A DNA stretch of 64,000 bases from Tepidibacter aestuarii (GTDB lineage: Bacteria > Bacillota > Clostridia > Peptostreptococcales > Peptostreptococcaceae): assembly GCF_934924865.1 (NCBI RefSeq), contig NZ_OW235315.1, positions 1,302,001 to 1,366,000 on the forward strand, written 5' to 3'. The notes under the pieces are model-generated. The model was not told the DNA's origin and did no database searches. It saw nothing but the letters and a program-made list of their open reading frames with translations. Position 1 is the first letter of the stretch. Each line of letters opens with the position of its first letter. Of this stretch, positions 48,506 to 57,559 are shown in pieces. The position numbers and the translations under genes are program-made.

Positions 48506-49591
48506 TTGAAAAAAAGAGTAATGATAGGTATGAGCGGAGGAGTAGATAGTTCTGTTGCAGCATATTTACTAAAGGAGCAAGGTTACGATGTAATCGGAGT
48601 AACTATGAAGCTTTGGCAAGACGAAGATGAGGAAATAATGGAAAGAGAAGGAGGATGCTGTTCTCTATCAGCTGTTGAAGATGCTAGAAGAGTTGCGAAT
48701 AAAATAGGTATTCCTTTTTATGTTATGAACTTTAAACAAGTTTTTAAGGAAAAGGTAATAGATTATTTCATAGATGAGTATACAAAAGGAAGAACTCCTA
48801 ATCCTTGTATAGCATGTAATAAGTATATCAAATCTGGAGAATTTTTTGAAAAAGCTAAACAGTTAGACTGCGATTATATAGCTACGGGTCATTATGCTAA
48901 GATAGAATATGATGAATCAACAAATAGATATTTACTAAAAAAGTCTATAACTGATGCAAAAGATCAAACTTATGCTTTATATAATATGACTCAACATGAG
49001 CTTAAGCATACTTTATTTCCACTTGGATATTATACAAAAGATAAAATAAGAGAGATAGCAGCTGAAGTAGGGCTTATAGTTGCAAACAAGCCTGATAGCC
49101 AAGAAATATGTTTCGTAAAAGACAATGATTATGCAGGATATGTAAAAAGTCATACGAATAAAAAAATAAAAGAAGGATACTTTATAGACAAAGAAGGAAA
49201 TATATTAGGAAAACACAAAGGAATAATACACTACACTATAGGTCAAAGAAAAGGACTTGGAATAGCTCTTGGAAAGCCTATGTTTGTAGTAGATATATTA
49301 CCAAAGAAGAATGCAGTAGTTTTAGGAGATCATGATGATGTATTTAGTAAAGGATTAATAGCTACTGATGTAAACTTCATACCGTTTGATGATATAGATG
49401 AACCTATTAAAGTTCAAGCTAAAGTTAGATATTCTGGCAAACCAGAAAATGCTACAGTTTATAAAGAAGGAAAAGATAAAATAAAAATAGTATTTGATGA
49501 AAATCAAAGAGCAATAACTGCTGGGCAATCTGTAGTTATGTATAATGGAGACATTGTAATAGGTGGAGGCATAATAGAAAAAAGAATATAA
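48506..49591 (+). CDS. mnmA: tRNA-specific 2-thiouridylase MnmA
   Basis: 361 aa from TTG 48506 (AGAGGTGG upstream; the frame opens at GTG 48497 within that site). PP-loop [18 protein letters not shown], first catalytic cysteine in [13 protein letters not shown], second in [10 protein letters not shown], then the C-terminal barrel domains. It thiolates U34 of tRNA Lys/Glu/Gln using sulfur from IscS, encoded just upstream, so sulfur supply and use are adjacent. Confidence 0.95.
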   Translation: MKKRVMIGMSGGVDSSVAAYLLKEQGYDVIGVTMKLWQDEDEEIMEREGGCCSLSAVEDARRVANKIGIPFYVMNFKQVFKEKVIDYFIDEYTKGRTPNPCIACNKYIKSGEFFEKAKQLDCDYIATGHYAKIEYDESTNRYLLKKSITDAKDQTYALYNMTQHELKHTLFPLGYYTKDKIREIAAEVGLIVANKPDSQEICFVKDNDYAGYVKSHTNKKIKEGYFIDKEGNILGKHKGIIHYTIGQRKGLGIALGKPMFVVDILPKKNAVVLGDHDDVFSKGLIATDVNFIPFDDIDEPIKVQAKVRYSGKPENATVYKEGKDKIKIVFDENQRAITAGQSVVMYNGDIVIGGGIIEKRI

Positions 49592-49661
49592 ACATGAAAA
49601 ATTTACTCAGTATATATTTTTCTCCTTTGTAAAAAATAATTTTAGAAAGGGGTGAATGACA

Positions 49662-49850
49662 TTGAGAAATAATAATAACAACATTATGACGAATCCTATG
49701 GTTATAGGTGGAGTTATAGGAGCAGCAGCTTCTATGTATGCGGTATCTAGAATGAATATGGGACAAAGAAGAAGAATGTATAGAACAGGAAGAAATGTAG
49801 CTAAGGTTGCAAACCAAGTAATGAATAGAATGGATAGAAATTTCTTTTAA
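49662..49850 (+). CDS. 62-aa basic Asn/Met/Arg-rich protein
   Basis: Starts at TTG 49662 or ATG 49656 (AAAGGGGTG fits TTG better). RNNNNNIMTNPM is followed by a small Gly/Ala-rich hydrophobic stretch (VIGGVIGAAASMYAVS) and a basic tail (GQRRRMYRTGRNVAKVANQV). It resembles short YtxH- or YrzR-like membrane-associated proteins, but I cannot name the family. Confidence 0.6.
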   Translation: MRNNNNNIMTNPMVIGGVIGAAASMYAVSRMNMGQRRRMYRTGRNVAKVANQVMNRMDRNFF

Positions 49851-49853
49851 TTA

Positions 49854-49882
49854 TTGACATAATTTGATTTTGAATATAAAAT
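49854..49882 (+). promoter_or_regulatory. Promoter of the alaS T-box transcript
   Basis: TTGACA, 17-nt spacer, TAAAAT, directly after the 62-aa gene and about 35 nt before the T-box leader structure. Confidence 0.75.
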
Positions 49883-49914
49883 CTAGTTATGTAAAATTTT
49901 ATATTTAAATACTG

Positions 49915-50160
49915 TGAAGAGAATTAGTAGATTGATTGATTCTTATAGAGAGGAAATCCTAGGCTGGAAGATTTCTAGATAGGTCTATCGAAGCTGTCTC
50001 GGAGTAGCGTTTTTGAAACAAGTAAGTAGAAAGCGTCGGATGTGACTCCGTTAAAACTAAGGCTTTATCCTGAGACTGCATTGCAGTTGAAGTAGGGTGG
50101 TACCGCGAGATCAATCCTCGCCCCTATGTTTCTTTCATAGAGGCGAGGATTTTATTTTTT
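49915..50160 (+). promoter_or_regulatory. T-box riboswitch (alanine) with terminator, controlling alaS
   Basis: A T-box leader: stem I region from about 49915 with a GAAGCTGTC segment offering GCU (Ala) as specifier, the GGTGGTACCGCG T-box core at 50096-50107 and a strong terminator (ATCCTCGCCCCTATG with its complement, 50114-50153) ending in T-run. Uncharged tRNA-Ala would pair with the T-box and allow read-through into alaS. Confidence 0.92.
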
Positions 50161-50229
50161 TTGAACAGTTACTTATTATGAAACTGATTTTTGTACATAA
50201 TCATGAATATAAAATTAGGAGGAATAAAA

Positions 50230-52869
50230 ATGAAAAAATTAGGGTTAAATGAAATAAGAAGTAGATTTTTAGAGTTTTTTGAAGCAAAAGACCATTTAGC
50301 AAAGGGAAGTTTTCCGCTAGTTCCACAGAGTGATAAGAGTTTACTTCTTATAAATGCAGGAATGGCTCCTCTTAAGCCGTATTTTATGGGAAAAGAAGTA
50401 CCACCTAATAAAAGAATGGCTACTTGTCAAAAGTGTATAAGAACTGGAGATATAGAAAATGTAGGTAAGACAGCAAGACATGGTACTTTCTTTGAAATGT
50501 TAGGTAACTTTTCATTTGGAGATTATTTTAAAAGAGAATCTATAAAATGGGGATGGGAGTTTATAACAGAACATTTAGAAATACCTCAAGATAAGGTGTG
50601 GGTTTCTGTATATGAAAATGATGATGATGCTTACGATATATGGAGTAAGGAAATGGGATTTCCAGAAGAAAGAATGGTTAGACTTGGAAAGGACGATAAC
50701 TTTTGGGAAATAGGAACTGGACCTTGTGGACCATGTTCAGAACTGTACTATGATAGAGGTGAAAAATATGGATGTGACAATCCTGATTGTAAACCAGGAT
50801 GTGACTGTGATAGATATATAGAATTTTGGAACCATGTATTTACACAATTTGATAAGGATGAACAAGGAAATTATAACGAACTTGCAAGTAAAAATATAGA
50901 TACAGGTATGGGACTTGAAAGAATGGCTTGTATAATGCAGGATGTAGATAATATATTTGAAGTTGATACTATAAAATATATACTAGATTCAATAGTTAAA
51001 TTATCAAATGTTGAGTATGGAAAAGACAATAAAACAGATACATCTATAAGAATAATAACTGATCATATAAGAGCTACATCTTTCTTAATTGCAGATGGAG
51101 TATTACCTTCTAATGAAGGAAGAGGATATGTGCTTAGAAGACTTTTAAGAAGAGCTGCAAGACATGGTAAATTACTTGGTATAAAGGGAGCGTTTTTACA
51201 TGAATTAATGGATAAGGTTGTAGATGTAAGTGGAGAAGCGTATCCAGAACTTGTTGAGAAAAAAGACTACGTTAAAAAGGTTCTTAAAATAGAAGAAGAA
51301 AGATTTGAAGAGACTATAGATCAAGGTATAGAAATATTAAAATCTTATGTAGATGAATTAAAAGACAACAATAAAAAAGTTTTATCTGGAGAAAATGCAT
51401 TCAAATTATATGATACTTATGGATTCCCTATAGATCTAACTAAGGAAATACTTGAAGAGGAAAATCTTGAGGTTGATGAAAATTCTTTTGAAAAAGAAAT
51501 GCAAAAGCAAAGAGAAAGAGCTAGAAATGCAAGACAAAATGGAGAATCAGAAGGATGGAAAGAAGATATATTCTCAAAGCTTGATAAGGATATAGTTAGT
51601 GAGTTTGTAGGTTATACATCTTTAGAGGATGAGTGTATAGTTGAGGCTATGGTAAAAGGAAATGAAATAGTAACTGAGGCTCATAATGGTGAGCGTGTAA
51701 CTGTAATACTTGATAAAACTCCTTTTTATGCAGAAAGTGGAGGACAAGCAGGAGATAAAGGTATATTATCAAACGACAACTTTGAGTGTGATGTATTAGA
51801 TACTAAAAAAGGTATAAATAATAGAATACATCATGAAGTTACAATAAAAGCAGGAAGCGTAAAGGTTAATGATAAGGTATGTGCTTTAGTAGAAAAGAAT
51901 ATAAGAATGAATAGTGCTAGAAACCACTCTGCAACTCATATTCTTCATAAGGCATTAAAAGAAGTTTTAGGAGATCATATACAACAAGCTGGATCACTTG
52001 TAACTGCTGAGAGACTTAGATTTGACTTTACTCACTTTGAAGGTATTTCAAGTGAAGAACTTTCAAAAATAGAATTAATAGTAAACAGTCAAATTATGAA
52101 TTCATTAGATATTAGTGCAACTGAAATGTCTATAGATGATGCTAAAAAAATGGGAGCTACAGCTTTATTCGGAGAAAAATATGGAGACGTTGTAAGAGTT
52201 GTTTCTATGGGAGGATACTCTGTTGAGCTTTGTGGAGGAACACACTTAAATAATACTTCTCAAATAGGAATGTTTAAAATACTTTCAGAATCAGGGGTAG
52301 CATCAGGAGTTAGAAGAATTGAAGCTATAACTGGAATTAGTGTTTATGAGTATTTAAACAAAAAGGAAGATGTTATAAGCGAAGTATGCGCTACTTTAAA
52401 GGTCAAAGAAGATAATGTTATAAATAAAGCTAAGTCGATTATAGAAGAACTTAAGGATTCTAATAAGGAATTAGAAAGTATAAAGAATAAATTAGCTATG
52501 GCTTCAGTTGATGATGCTGTAATTAAAAAAGAGATCAAGGGTGTGAATTTAATAACAGCGAAATTTGAAAACATGGATATGAATGCTCTAAGAAATATGG
52601 GAGATAATTTAAAAGATAGATTCAAATCAGGCGTTGTAGTAATAGCAAATAAATCTGGTGATAAGGTTAATTTTATAGTTACTGCTACTAAAGATGTAGT
52701 TGAAAAAGGAGTACATTCTGGTAATATAATAAGAGAAGTTGCTAAGGTTGCTGGTGGAAACGGAGGAGGAAGACCTGACATGGCGCAAGCTGGAGGTAAG
52801 GATTCTTCTAAGCTACCAGAAGCTTTATTAAAAGCAAAAGAAGTATTAGAAAATCAAATTAAGGAATAA
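50230..52869 (+). CDS. alaS: Alanyl-tRNA synthetase
   Basis: 879 aa from ATG 50230 with TTAGGAGG; an upstream frame start at 50191 has no site. Class II catalytic core (FLEFFEAKDHLAKGSFPLVP, GTFFEMLGNFSFGDYF, GLERMACIMQ), editing domain with HNHSATHILHKAL-type zinc ligands (RNHSATHILHKAL) and CGGTH, and a C-terminal DHHA1 domain ending GGNGGGRPDMAQAGG. The insert GCDNPDCKPGCDCD adds cysteines to the core, as in other Clostridia. Regulated by the T-box. Confidence 0.98.
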   Translation: MKKLGLNEIRSRFLEFFEAKDHLAKGSFPLVPQSDKSLLLINAGMAPLKPYFMGKEVPPNKRMATCQKCIRTGDIENVGKTARHGTFFEMLGNFSFGDYFKRESIKWGWEFITEHLEIPQDKVWVSVYENDDDAYDIWSKEMGFPEERMVRLGKDDNFWEIGTGPCGPCSELYYDRGEKYGCDNPDCKPGCDCDRYIEFWNHVFTQFDKDEQGNYNELASKNIDTGMGLERMACIMQDVDNIFEVDTIKYILDSIVKLSNVEYGKDNKTDTSIRIITDHIRATSFLIADGVLPSNEGRGYVLRRLLRRAARHGKLLGIKGAFLHELMDKVVDVSGEAYPELVEKKDYVKKVLKIEEERFEETIDQGIEILKSYVDELKDNNKKVLSGENAFKLYDTYGFPIDLTKEILEEENLEVDENSFEKEMQKQRERARNARQNGESEGWKEDIFSKLDKDIVSEFVGYTSLEDECIVEAMVKGNEIVTEAHNGERVTVILDKTPFYAESGGQAGDKGILSNDNFECDVLDTKKGINNRIHHEVTIKAGSVKVNDKVCALVEKNIRMNSARNHSATHILHKALKEVLGDHIQQAGSLVTAERLRFDFTHFEGISSEELSKIELIVNSQIMNSLDISATEMSIDDAKKMGATALFGEKYGDVVRVVSMGGYSVELCGGTHLNNTSQIGMFKILSESGVASGVRRIEAITGISVYEYLNKKEDVISEVCATLKVKEDNVINKAKSIIEELKDSNKELESIKNKLAMASVDDAVIKKEIKGVNLITAKFENMDMNALRNMGDNLKDRFKSGVVVIANKSGDKVNFIVTATKDVVEKGVHSGNIIREVAKVAGGNGGGRPDMAQAGGKDSSKLPEALLKAKEVLENQIKE

Positions 52870-52916
52870 TTGTAAAATTCCTTAGATTCAAAATTATATA
52901 ATTTTATATTTGTTAT

Positions 52917-52947
52917 AAAACAGGAGCAAGCTAATGCTCCTGTTTTA
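52917..52947 (+). terminator. Terminator after alaS
   Basis: ACAGGAGCA-AGCTAA-TGCTCCTGT hairpin with TTTT. Confidence 0.8.
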
Positions 52948-53009
52948 TGTTATAATAGTTTATTATGAAGAAATTAAGTCAACAAAAATATACAAAAGAG
53001 GTGTTAATT

Positions 53010-53264
53010 ATGGAAAATATGGATTATACTATGAAGTTCGAAGCACCAAAAGAAGAGAATTTAAGCGTCGACGAAATAATAGAGAGTGTTTATGCAGCTT
53101 TAGTTGAAAAAGGATATAACCCTATAAATCAATTAATAGGTTATTTCTTGTCTGGAGACCCTACATATATAACTAGTCATAACAATGCCAGAAGCTTAAT
53201 AAAAAAATATGAAAGAGATGAGATATTAGAAGAAATTCTAAAAAAATATTTAGAAGGAAAGTAG
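53010..53264 (+). CDS. ireB: IreB-family regulatory phosphoprotein (UPF0297)
   Basis: 84 aa from ATG 53010 (AGAGGTG upstream). Conserved helical family core: [42 protein letters not shown]. In Enterococcus IreB is a substrate of the IreK Ser/Thr kinase and modulates cephalosporin resistance. The alaS-ireB-ruvX-DUF1292 order is a standard Firmicute set. Confidence 0.93.
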   Translation: MENMDYTMKFEAPKEENLSVDEIIESVYAALVEKGYNPINQLIGYFLSGDPTYITSHNNARSLIKKYERDEILEEILKKYLEGK

Positions 53265-53274
53265 GTAGACGAAT

Positions 53275-55416
53275 TTGAAAAAGAAGTTTTTAGTATTATT
53301 CTTACTAATAGTCGTACTAATTAATTCTGTTCCAGATATGAGTTTTGCAAATGAAAAAGGAAAAGTTATATTAGTAAATATAAATAGAACTAGTATAAAT
53401 GATTTGAAAAATATAGAATATCTAAAAAATCAGATGGATAAAAAAGGATATGTAGGACTTATGAATATCAGAGGTTCAAAGGGGACCTCTGATATAAGGT
53501 CTTATGCAGCCATAGGTGCTGGAACTAGAACTTATATAAATCCTTCAGACATAGATTTTGAAACTTCAAATGAAAATAACAAAGAAGTATATCTAAGAAG
53601 AACTGGAATAAATCCTGGATATATAAATAATTTAGATATTAATAAAACTAATGCATCTAATGAAAAAGGAGAATATGGGGCTTTTTTAGGTGCTATTGGA
53701 TATGAATTTAATAATAACAATCTTGATCTAGCTATTTTGGGGAATTCAGATACAGACGAAGCAAAACATAGAGAAATAGCTCTTATAGGAATGGACCAAA
53801 ATGGACAAGTACAAAATGGAAATATAGATAATATTAATATTAAAGATCAAACTATGCCATTTGGAATAAGAACAGATTATGATAAATTAAAAAAAGAAAC
53901 ACAAAAATACTATGATGAAAGTGATCTACTTATAGTAGAACTTGGAGATACGTATAGATTAGATTTATATAAAGAAAATTTAAATGAAGCTTCTTATGAA
54001 AAAATGAAAACAGAAATATACTTTAATATAAGTGATTATTTAAAAGAAGTATTCGAAATGGCGAATGAAAACGATAGAATATATATTACTAGTGCTTATC
54101 CTGAAAAGCAGGACTATATAGATGGATATAGACTATCGCCTATAGTTATATTTGAGAAAGATGAAAAAGGACTATTAACATCAGGAACAACTAGAAGAAA
54201 AGGTGTTTTATCAAATTTAGATATAGCAGCAGATATATTTGAATATTTTGGAATAAAGTCAGATGTCATAGTAGGAAAAACTATACAGAAAATTCCATAC
54301 GACAACAATATGGAGTTTTTATCAAAGGATTACGATAAAATAGTGTCTAATATGAAAATAAGAATACCTGTACTTTATACTTATGCTGCATTTGAGATGA
54401 TAATGTGGATGATAATGCTCGCTGCAATATTCTTTAGACATAAGACACCTAAAAATACATTTAAAGTACTTTGTGCTATATTAAAATTTACAATATCTAT
54501 ACCGTTTGTATTATTAATAGCACCATTATTTAATTATTCAACAGAGGCGTCCATAATAATATGTATAGTAGGATTATTAATAATTGTTTATTCATTAGTT
54601 TACAAATTTGTAAAAGATGACTTGAATAAATTGATACTTCTTAGTGCATTGGTTGCAGTGGGAGTATTGATAGATGCTGCTACAGGCCAAAATATGATAA
54701 AAAGCTCATTACTTGGGTACGATCCTATAATTGGAGCTAGATACTACGGTGTAGGAAATGAATATATGGGAGTTTTAATAGGCTCATTAATATTCTTTGT
54801 TGTAGGTCTTTTAGAAAAGAATATAATAAATAAAAAGATAGCATCTGTGATACTTATAGTGTCAATAGCAATACTTGGACATCCTAAGATGGGAGCTAAT
54901 GTAGGTGGGACTATAACATCAGTATTTTCATTCTTATATTTAATAATGAGACTTTATGATATAAAAATAGATCTGAAGAAGATAATTCTTATAGGAGTTG
55001 CTGTGGTTGGTGTAGTATCTACTATGGCTATAATAGATATCTACTTTATAGGAAGTCAATCTCATTTAGCAGGAGCTATAAAGAAGATAACGTCTGGAGG
55101 ACCTTTGGTAATACTTCAGATAATAACTAGAAAAATTGAGATGAATATGACCTTGATAGGAGTATCTATATGGAGTAAGGTTTTAATACTAGGACTTTTA
55201 ATAGTAGTTGTACTATTTCAAAAGCCTGTTGGAATACTTAAAAAAGTATGTGATAAATATCAATACCTTACTAAAGGATGGACTAGTATTATAGTTGCAA
55301 GTATAGTAGGATTTTTAGTTAATGATTCAGGTGTAGTGGCAGCTGCAACTAGTATAGCTTATGTTATAATACCTGTTCTTGTATTGCTCGCAAAAGAACT
55401 TGATAGATCAAAATAA
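53275..55416 (+). CDS. Large membrane protein with extracellular alkaline-phosphatase-superfamily-like domain
   Basis: 713 aa from TTG 53275. Signal peptide, then an extracellular domain of about 340 residues (VILVNINRTSINDL, SDLLIVELGDTYR, DRIYITSAYPEK, GVLSNLDIAADIFEYFGI) with the fold pattern of alkaline-phosphatase/sulfatase-like proteins but without an obvious metal set. About ten TMs follow, including GYDPIIGARYYGVGNEYMGV and GHPKMGANVGGTITSV, which are conserved in a clostridial family. It sits between ireB and ruvX in this lineage. Function unknown; cell-envelope polymer handling is a guess. Confidence 0.7.
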   Translation: MKKKFLVLFLLIVVLINSVPDMSFANEKGKVILVNINRTSINDLKNIEYLKNQMDKKGYVGLMNIRGSKGTSDIRSYAAIGAGTRTYINPSDIDFETSNENNKEVYLRRTGINPGYINNLDINKTNASNEKGEYGAFLGAIGYEFNNNNLDLAILGNSDTDEAKHREIALIGMDQNGQVQNGNIDNINIKDQTMPFGIRTDYDKLKKETQKYYDESDLLIVELGDTYRLDLYKENLNEASYEKMKTEIYFNISDYLKEVFEMANENDRIYITSAYPEKQDYIDGYRLSPIVIFEKDEKGLLTSGTTRRKGVLSNLDIAADIFEYFGIKSDVIVGKTIQKIPYDNNMEFLSKDYDKIVSNMKIRIPVLYTYAAFEMIMWMIMLAAIFFRHKTPKNTFKVLCAILKFTISIPFVLLIAPLFNYSTEASIIICIVGLLIIVYSLVYKFVKDDLNKLILLSALVAVGVLIDAATGQNMIKSSLLGYDPIIGARYYGVGNEYMGVLIGSLIFFVVGLLEKNIINKKIASVILIVSIAILGHPKMGANVGGTITSVFSFLYLIMRLYDIKIDLKKIILIGVAVVGVVSTMAIIDIYFIGSQSHLAGAIKKITSGGPLVILQIITRKIEMNMTLIGVSIWSKVLILGLLIVVVLFQKPVGILKKVCDKYQYLTKGWTSIIVASIVGFLVNDSGVVAAATSIAYVIIPVLVLLAKELDRSK

Positions 55417-55420
55417 TTTT

Positions 55421-55448
55421 AAGTCCCTGTTAATCAGGGACTTATTTT
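55421..55448 (+). terminator. Hairpin terminator
   Basis: AAGTCCCTG-TTAAT-CAGGGACTT followed by ATTTT. Confidence 0.75.
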
Positions 55449-55482
55449 GAGAAATTAAGTAGATGTAGAGGATGTGAAAAAT

Positions 55483-56433
55483 ATGGATTACAATATATTA
55501 GGGAAAACTGGATTTGAAGTTTCTAAAATGTGTTTTGGAGCCTTAACAATAGGACCGCTTCAACGAAACTTTAGTGCACACGATGGAGCAAAAGTTATAA
55601 TTGAGGCCTTTGAAAGAGGTGTTAATTTTATAGATACAGCAGAACTGTATGGTACATATAAGCATGTAAATGAGGCATTTAAAAGTTATAAAAGAGATAA
55701 GATAATACTTATAACAAAATCGTATTCTTATTCAAAAGAGACAGCTGAGCAAAGCCTTAAAAAAGCAATAAAAGAGATGAATACTGATTACATAGATGGA
55801 TTCTTGCTTCATGAACAAGAAAGTGAACATACATTAAGAGGTCACTGGGAGGCTATGGAATATTTCATCAAAATGAAGGAAAAAGGATACATAAGATCAG
55901 TGGGAATATCTACCCATACAGTGTCTGCAGTAAAAGCTGCTTCTAAAATTAATGAAATAGATATTATTCATCCAATAGTAAATAAGGCAGGAATCGGAAT
56001 ACACGATGGAAGTATAGAAGATATGCTAGCAGCTATAAAAGAAGCGAAAAAAAATAATGTAGGAATATACGCTATGAAACCTCTTGGTGGAGGAAACTTG
56101 ATACACTCATATGATGAAGCATTGGATTTTTCGCTTAATTTAGATATATTAGATTCAATAGCTATAGGGATGCAGTCAAAGGAAGAGGTAATAGCTAATA
56201 TTTGCAAATTTGAAGGAAAAGATATACCTCAAGATATAAAAGAAAAGCTAAACAATAAAAAAAGAGAGCTTAAAATAGCTAATTGGTGTGAAAGATGTGG
56301 TGCTTGTGTATCAAAGTGTCAACACAGGGCATTATCTATAATAGATGACAAGGTAGTTATAGATAAAAATAAATGTGTACTATGCGGATATTGTTCAAAA
56401 TACTGTAAAGATTTTTGTATAAAGATAATTTAG
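55483..56433 (+). CDS. Aldo/keto reductase with C-terminal 2x[4Fe-4S] ferredoxin domain
   Basis: 316 aa from ATG 55483 (AGAGGA upstream). TIM-barrel with FIDTAELYGTYKHVNEAF (catalytic Asp, Tyr) and the lysine of ILITKSYSY, then DGFLLHEQE for the histidine. The C-terminal 45 residues hold CERCGACVSKC and CVLCGYCSKYC, two [4Fe-4S] sites. This group is common in anaerobes and probably exchanges electrons with ferredoxin; substrate unknown. Confidence 0.87.
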   Translation: MDYNILGKTGFEVSKMCFGALTIGPLQRNFSAHDGAKVIIEAFERGVNFIDTAELYGTYKHVNEAFKSYKRDKIILITKSYSYSKETAEQSLKKAIKEMNTDYIDGFLLHEQESEHTLRGHWEAMEYFIKMKEKGYIRSVGISTHTVSAVKAASKINEIDIIHPIVNKAGIGIHDGSIEDMLAAIKEAKKNNVGIYAMKPLGGGNLIHSYDEALDFSLNLDILDSIAIGMQSKEEVIANICKFEGKDIPQDIKEKLNNKKRELKIANWCERCGACVSKCQHRALSIIDDKVVIDKNKCVLCGYCSKYCKDFCIKII

Positions 56434-56442
56434 GAGGAATTT

Positions 56443-56862
56443 ATGAAAAGAATAATGGGACTTGATGTTGGGAACAAAACAATAGGAGTAGCAGTTAGTG
56501 ATTTAATGGGACTTACAGCTCAAGGGATTACAACAGTAAGAAGAAAAGGAATAAAAACAGATTTGGAAGAACTTAATAAAATAATAAAAGAAAAAGAAGT
56601 TGGAGAAATAGTTGTAGGTCTTCCAAAAAATATGAACGGAACATTAGGACCTCAAAGTGAAAAAGTAGTTAAATTTACTGAAAAATTAAAGACTATAACT
56701 GACCTTGAAATAAAATTTTGGGACGAAAGACTTACAACTGTTGCAGCTGAAAAATCTTTAATTCAAGCGGATGTAAGTAGACAAAAAAGAAAAAAAGTAA
56801 TAGATATGCTAGCTGCTGTACTTATTTTACAGGGATACCTAGATATGAAAAGAAATATATAA
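56443..56862 (+). CDS. ruvX: RuvX/YqgF Holliday junction resolvase-like nuclease
   Basis: 139 aa, RNase H-like fold. N-terminal [18 protein letters not shown] gives the first aspartate; [20 protein letters not shown] and [13 protein letters not shown] give the later acidic residues. YqgF-type enzymes act in Holliday junction or pre-16S rRNA processing. GGAGG site, 9 nt after the reductase. Confidence 0.93.
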   Translation: MKRIMGLDVGNKTIGVAVSDLMGLTAQGITTVRRKGIKTDLEELNKIIKEKEVGEIVVGLPKNMNGTLGPQSEKVVKFTEKLKTITDLEIKFWDERLTTVAAEKSLIQADVSRQKRKKVIDMLAAVLILQGYLDMKRNI

Positions 56863-56932
56863 TATTTATATATTAAATATTATAACTTTAGTATATAATA
56901 ATAGTAAATATAAAATTAATGAGGTGACTTTA

Positions 56933-57193
56933 ATGGAAGAAAATATAGTAACATTAGTAGATGAAGATGGATTAGAAATTCAATTTGAAGTTATAATGAC
57001 TTTAGAAGCTCAAGAAAGAGAATATGCAATCCTTATGCCTTTAGAAGAAAATGACGATGAAGAAGCATACATATTCAGAATGGAAGAAGAAGTAGATGGA
57101 GAATATGCTATTGTTCCTATAGAAGATGATGAAGAGTATGAAAATGTAGTAGCTGTATATCATACTTTAATGGAAGAAGAAGGATTAGAATAA
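56933..57193 (+). CDS. DUF1292 protein
   Basis: 86 aa from ATG 56933 (GAGGTG upstream). Very acidic; core LVDEDGLEIQFEVIMTLEAQ and EREYAILMPLEENDDEEAYIFRM are the DUF1292 pattern. Conserved downstream of ruvX in Firmicutes, function unknown. Followed by a terminator. Confidence 0.9.
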   Translation: MEENIVTLVDEDGLEIQFEVIMTLEAQEREYAILMPLEENDDEEAYIFRMEEEVDGEYAIVPIEDDEEYENVVAVYHTLMEEEGLE

Positions 57194-57204
57194 TATAGTT
57201 TTTT

Positions 57205-57237
57205 AAATTCATACTAGAAATAGTATGAATTTTTTTT
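57205..57237 (+). terminator. Terminator after the DUF1292 gene
   Basis: AAATTCATACT-AGAAAT-AGTATGAATTT with a long T-run. Confidence 0.85.
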
Positions 57238-57247
57238 ATCAAAATAC

Positions 57248-57280
57248 AATATTGACATTCATTATCATATGAAATATAAT
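57248..57280 (+). promoter_or_regulatory. feoA promoter with Fur-like box
   Basis: Perfect TTGACA (57252-57257), 17-nt spacer, perfect TATAAT (57275-57280). A 19-mer read on the minus strand (57266-57248), GATAATGAATGTCAATATT, matches the Fur consensus at 14 of 19 positions and covers the -35. Consensus promoter plus repressor box fits iron-starvation induction. Confidence 0.65.
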
Positions 57281-57329
57281 GTATTTATGAAATGAGAACG
57301 ATTTTAAATTAAGTATAGGAGGAATCGAA

Positions 57330-57548
57330 ATGACTTTAGATAAAATAGATAGAGGACAAAAAATAGAAATATTACATATACCAAACGAAAAGATTAGAGT
57401 ACAGGCTATAAGATTAGGTCTTTATGAAGGTGCTAATTTAGTTTGTTCTCAGAAGGTATTTGCTGGTCCTATAGTACTACAAAATAGATTTCAAGAAATA
57501 GCTATAGGAAGAAAATTAGCTCAAACGATAAAAGTAAAAGCAGTATAG
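57330..57548 (+). CDS. feoA: Ferrous iron transport protein FeoA
   Basis: 72-aa SH3-like protein: KIDRGQKIEILHIPNEKIRV-QAIRLGLYEGANLVCSQKVFAGPIVLQN. FeoA supports FeoB-mediated Fe2+ uptake, probably at its cytoplasmic G domain. TAGGAGG site; 11 nt before feoB. Confidence 0.93.
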   Translation: MTLDKIDRGQKIEILHIPNEKIRVQAIRLGLYEGANLVCSQKVFAGPIVLQNRFQEIAIGRKLAQTIKVKAV

Positions 57549-57559
57549 GAGGAAATTAA

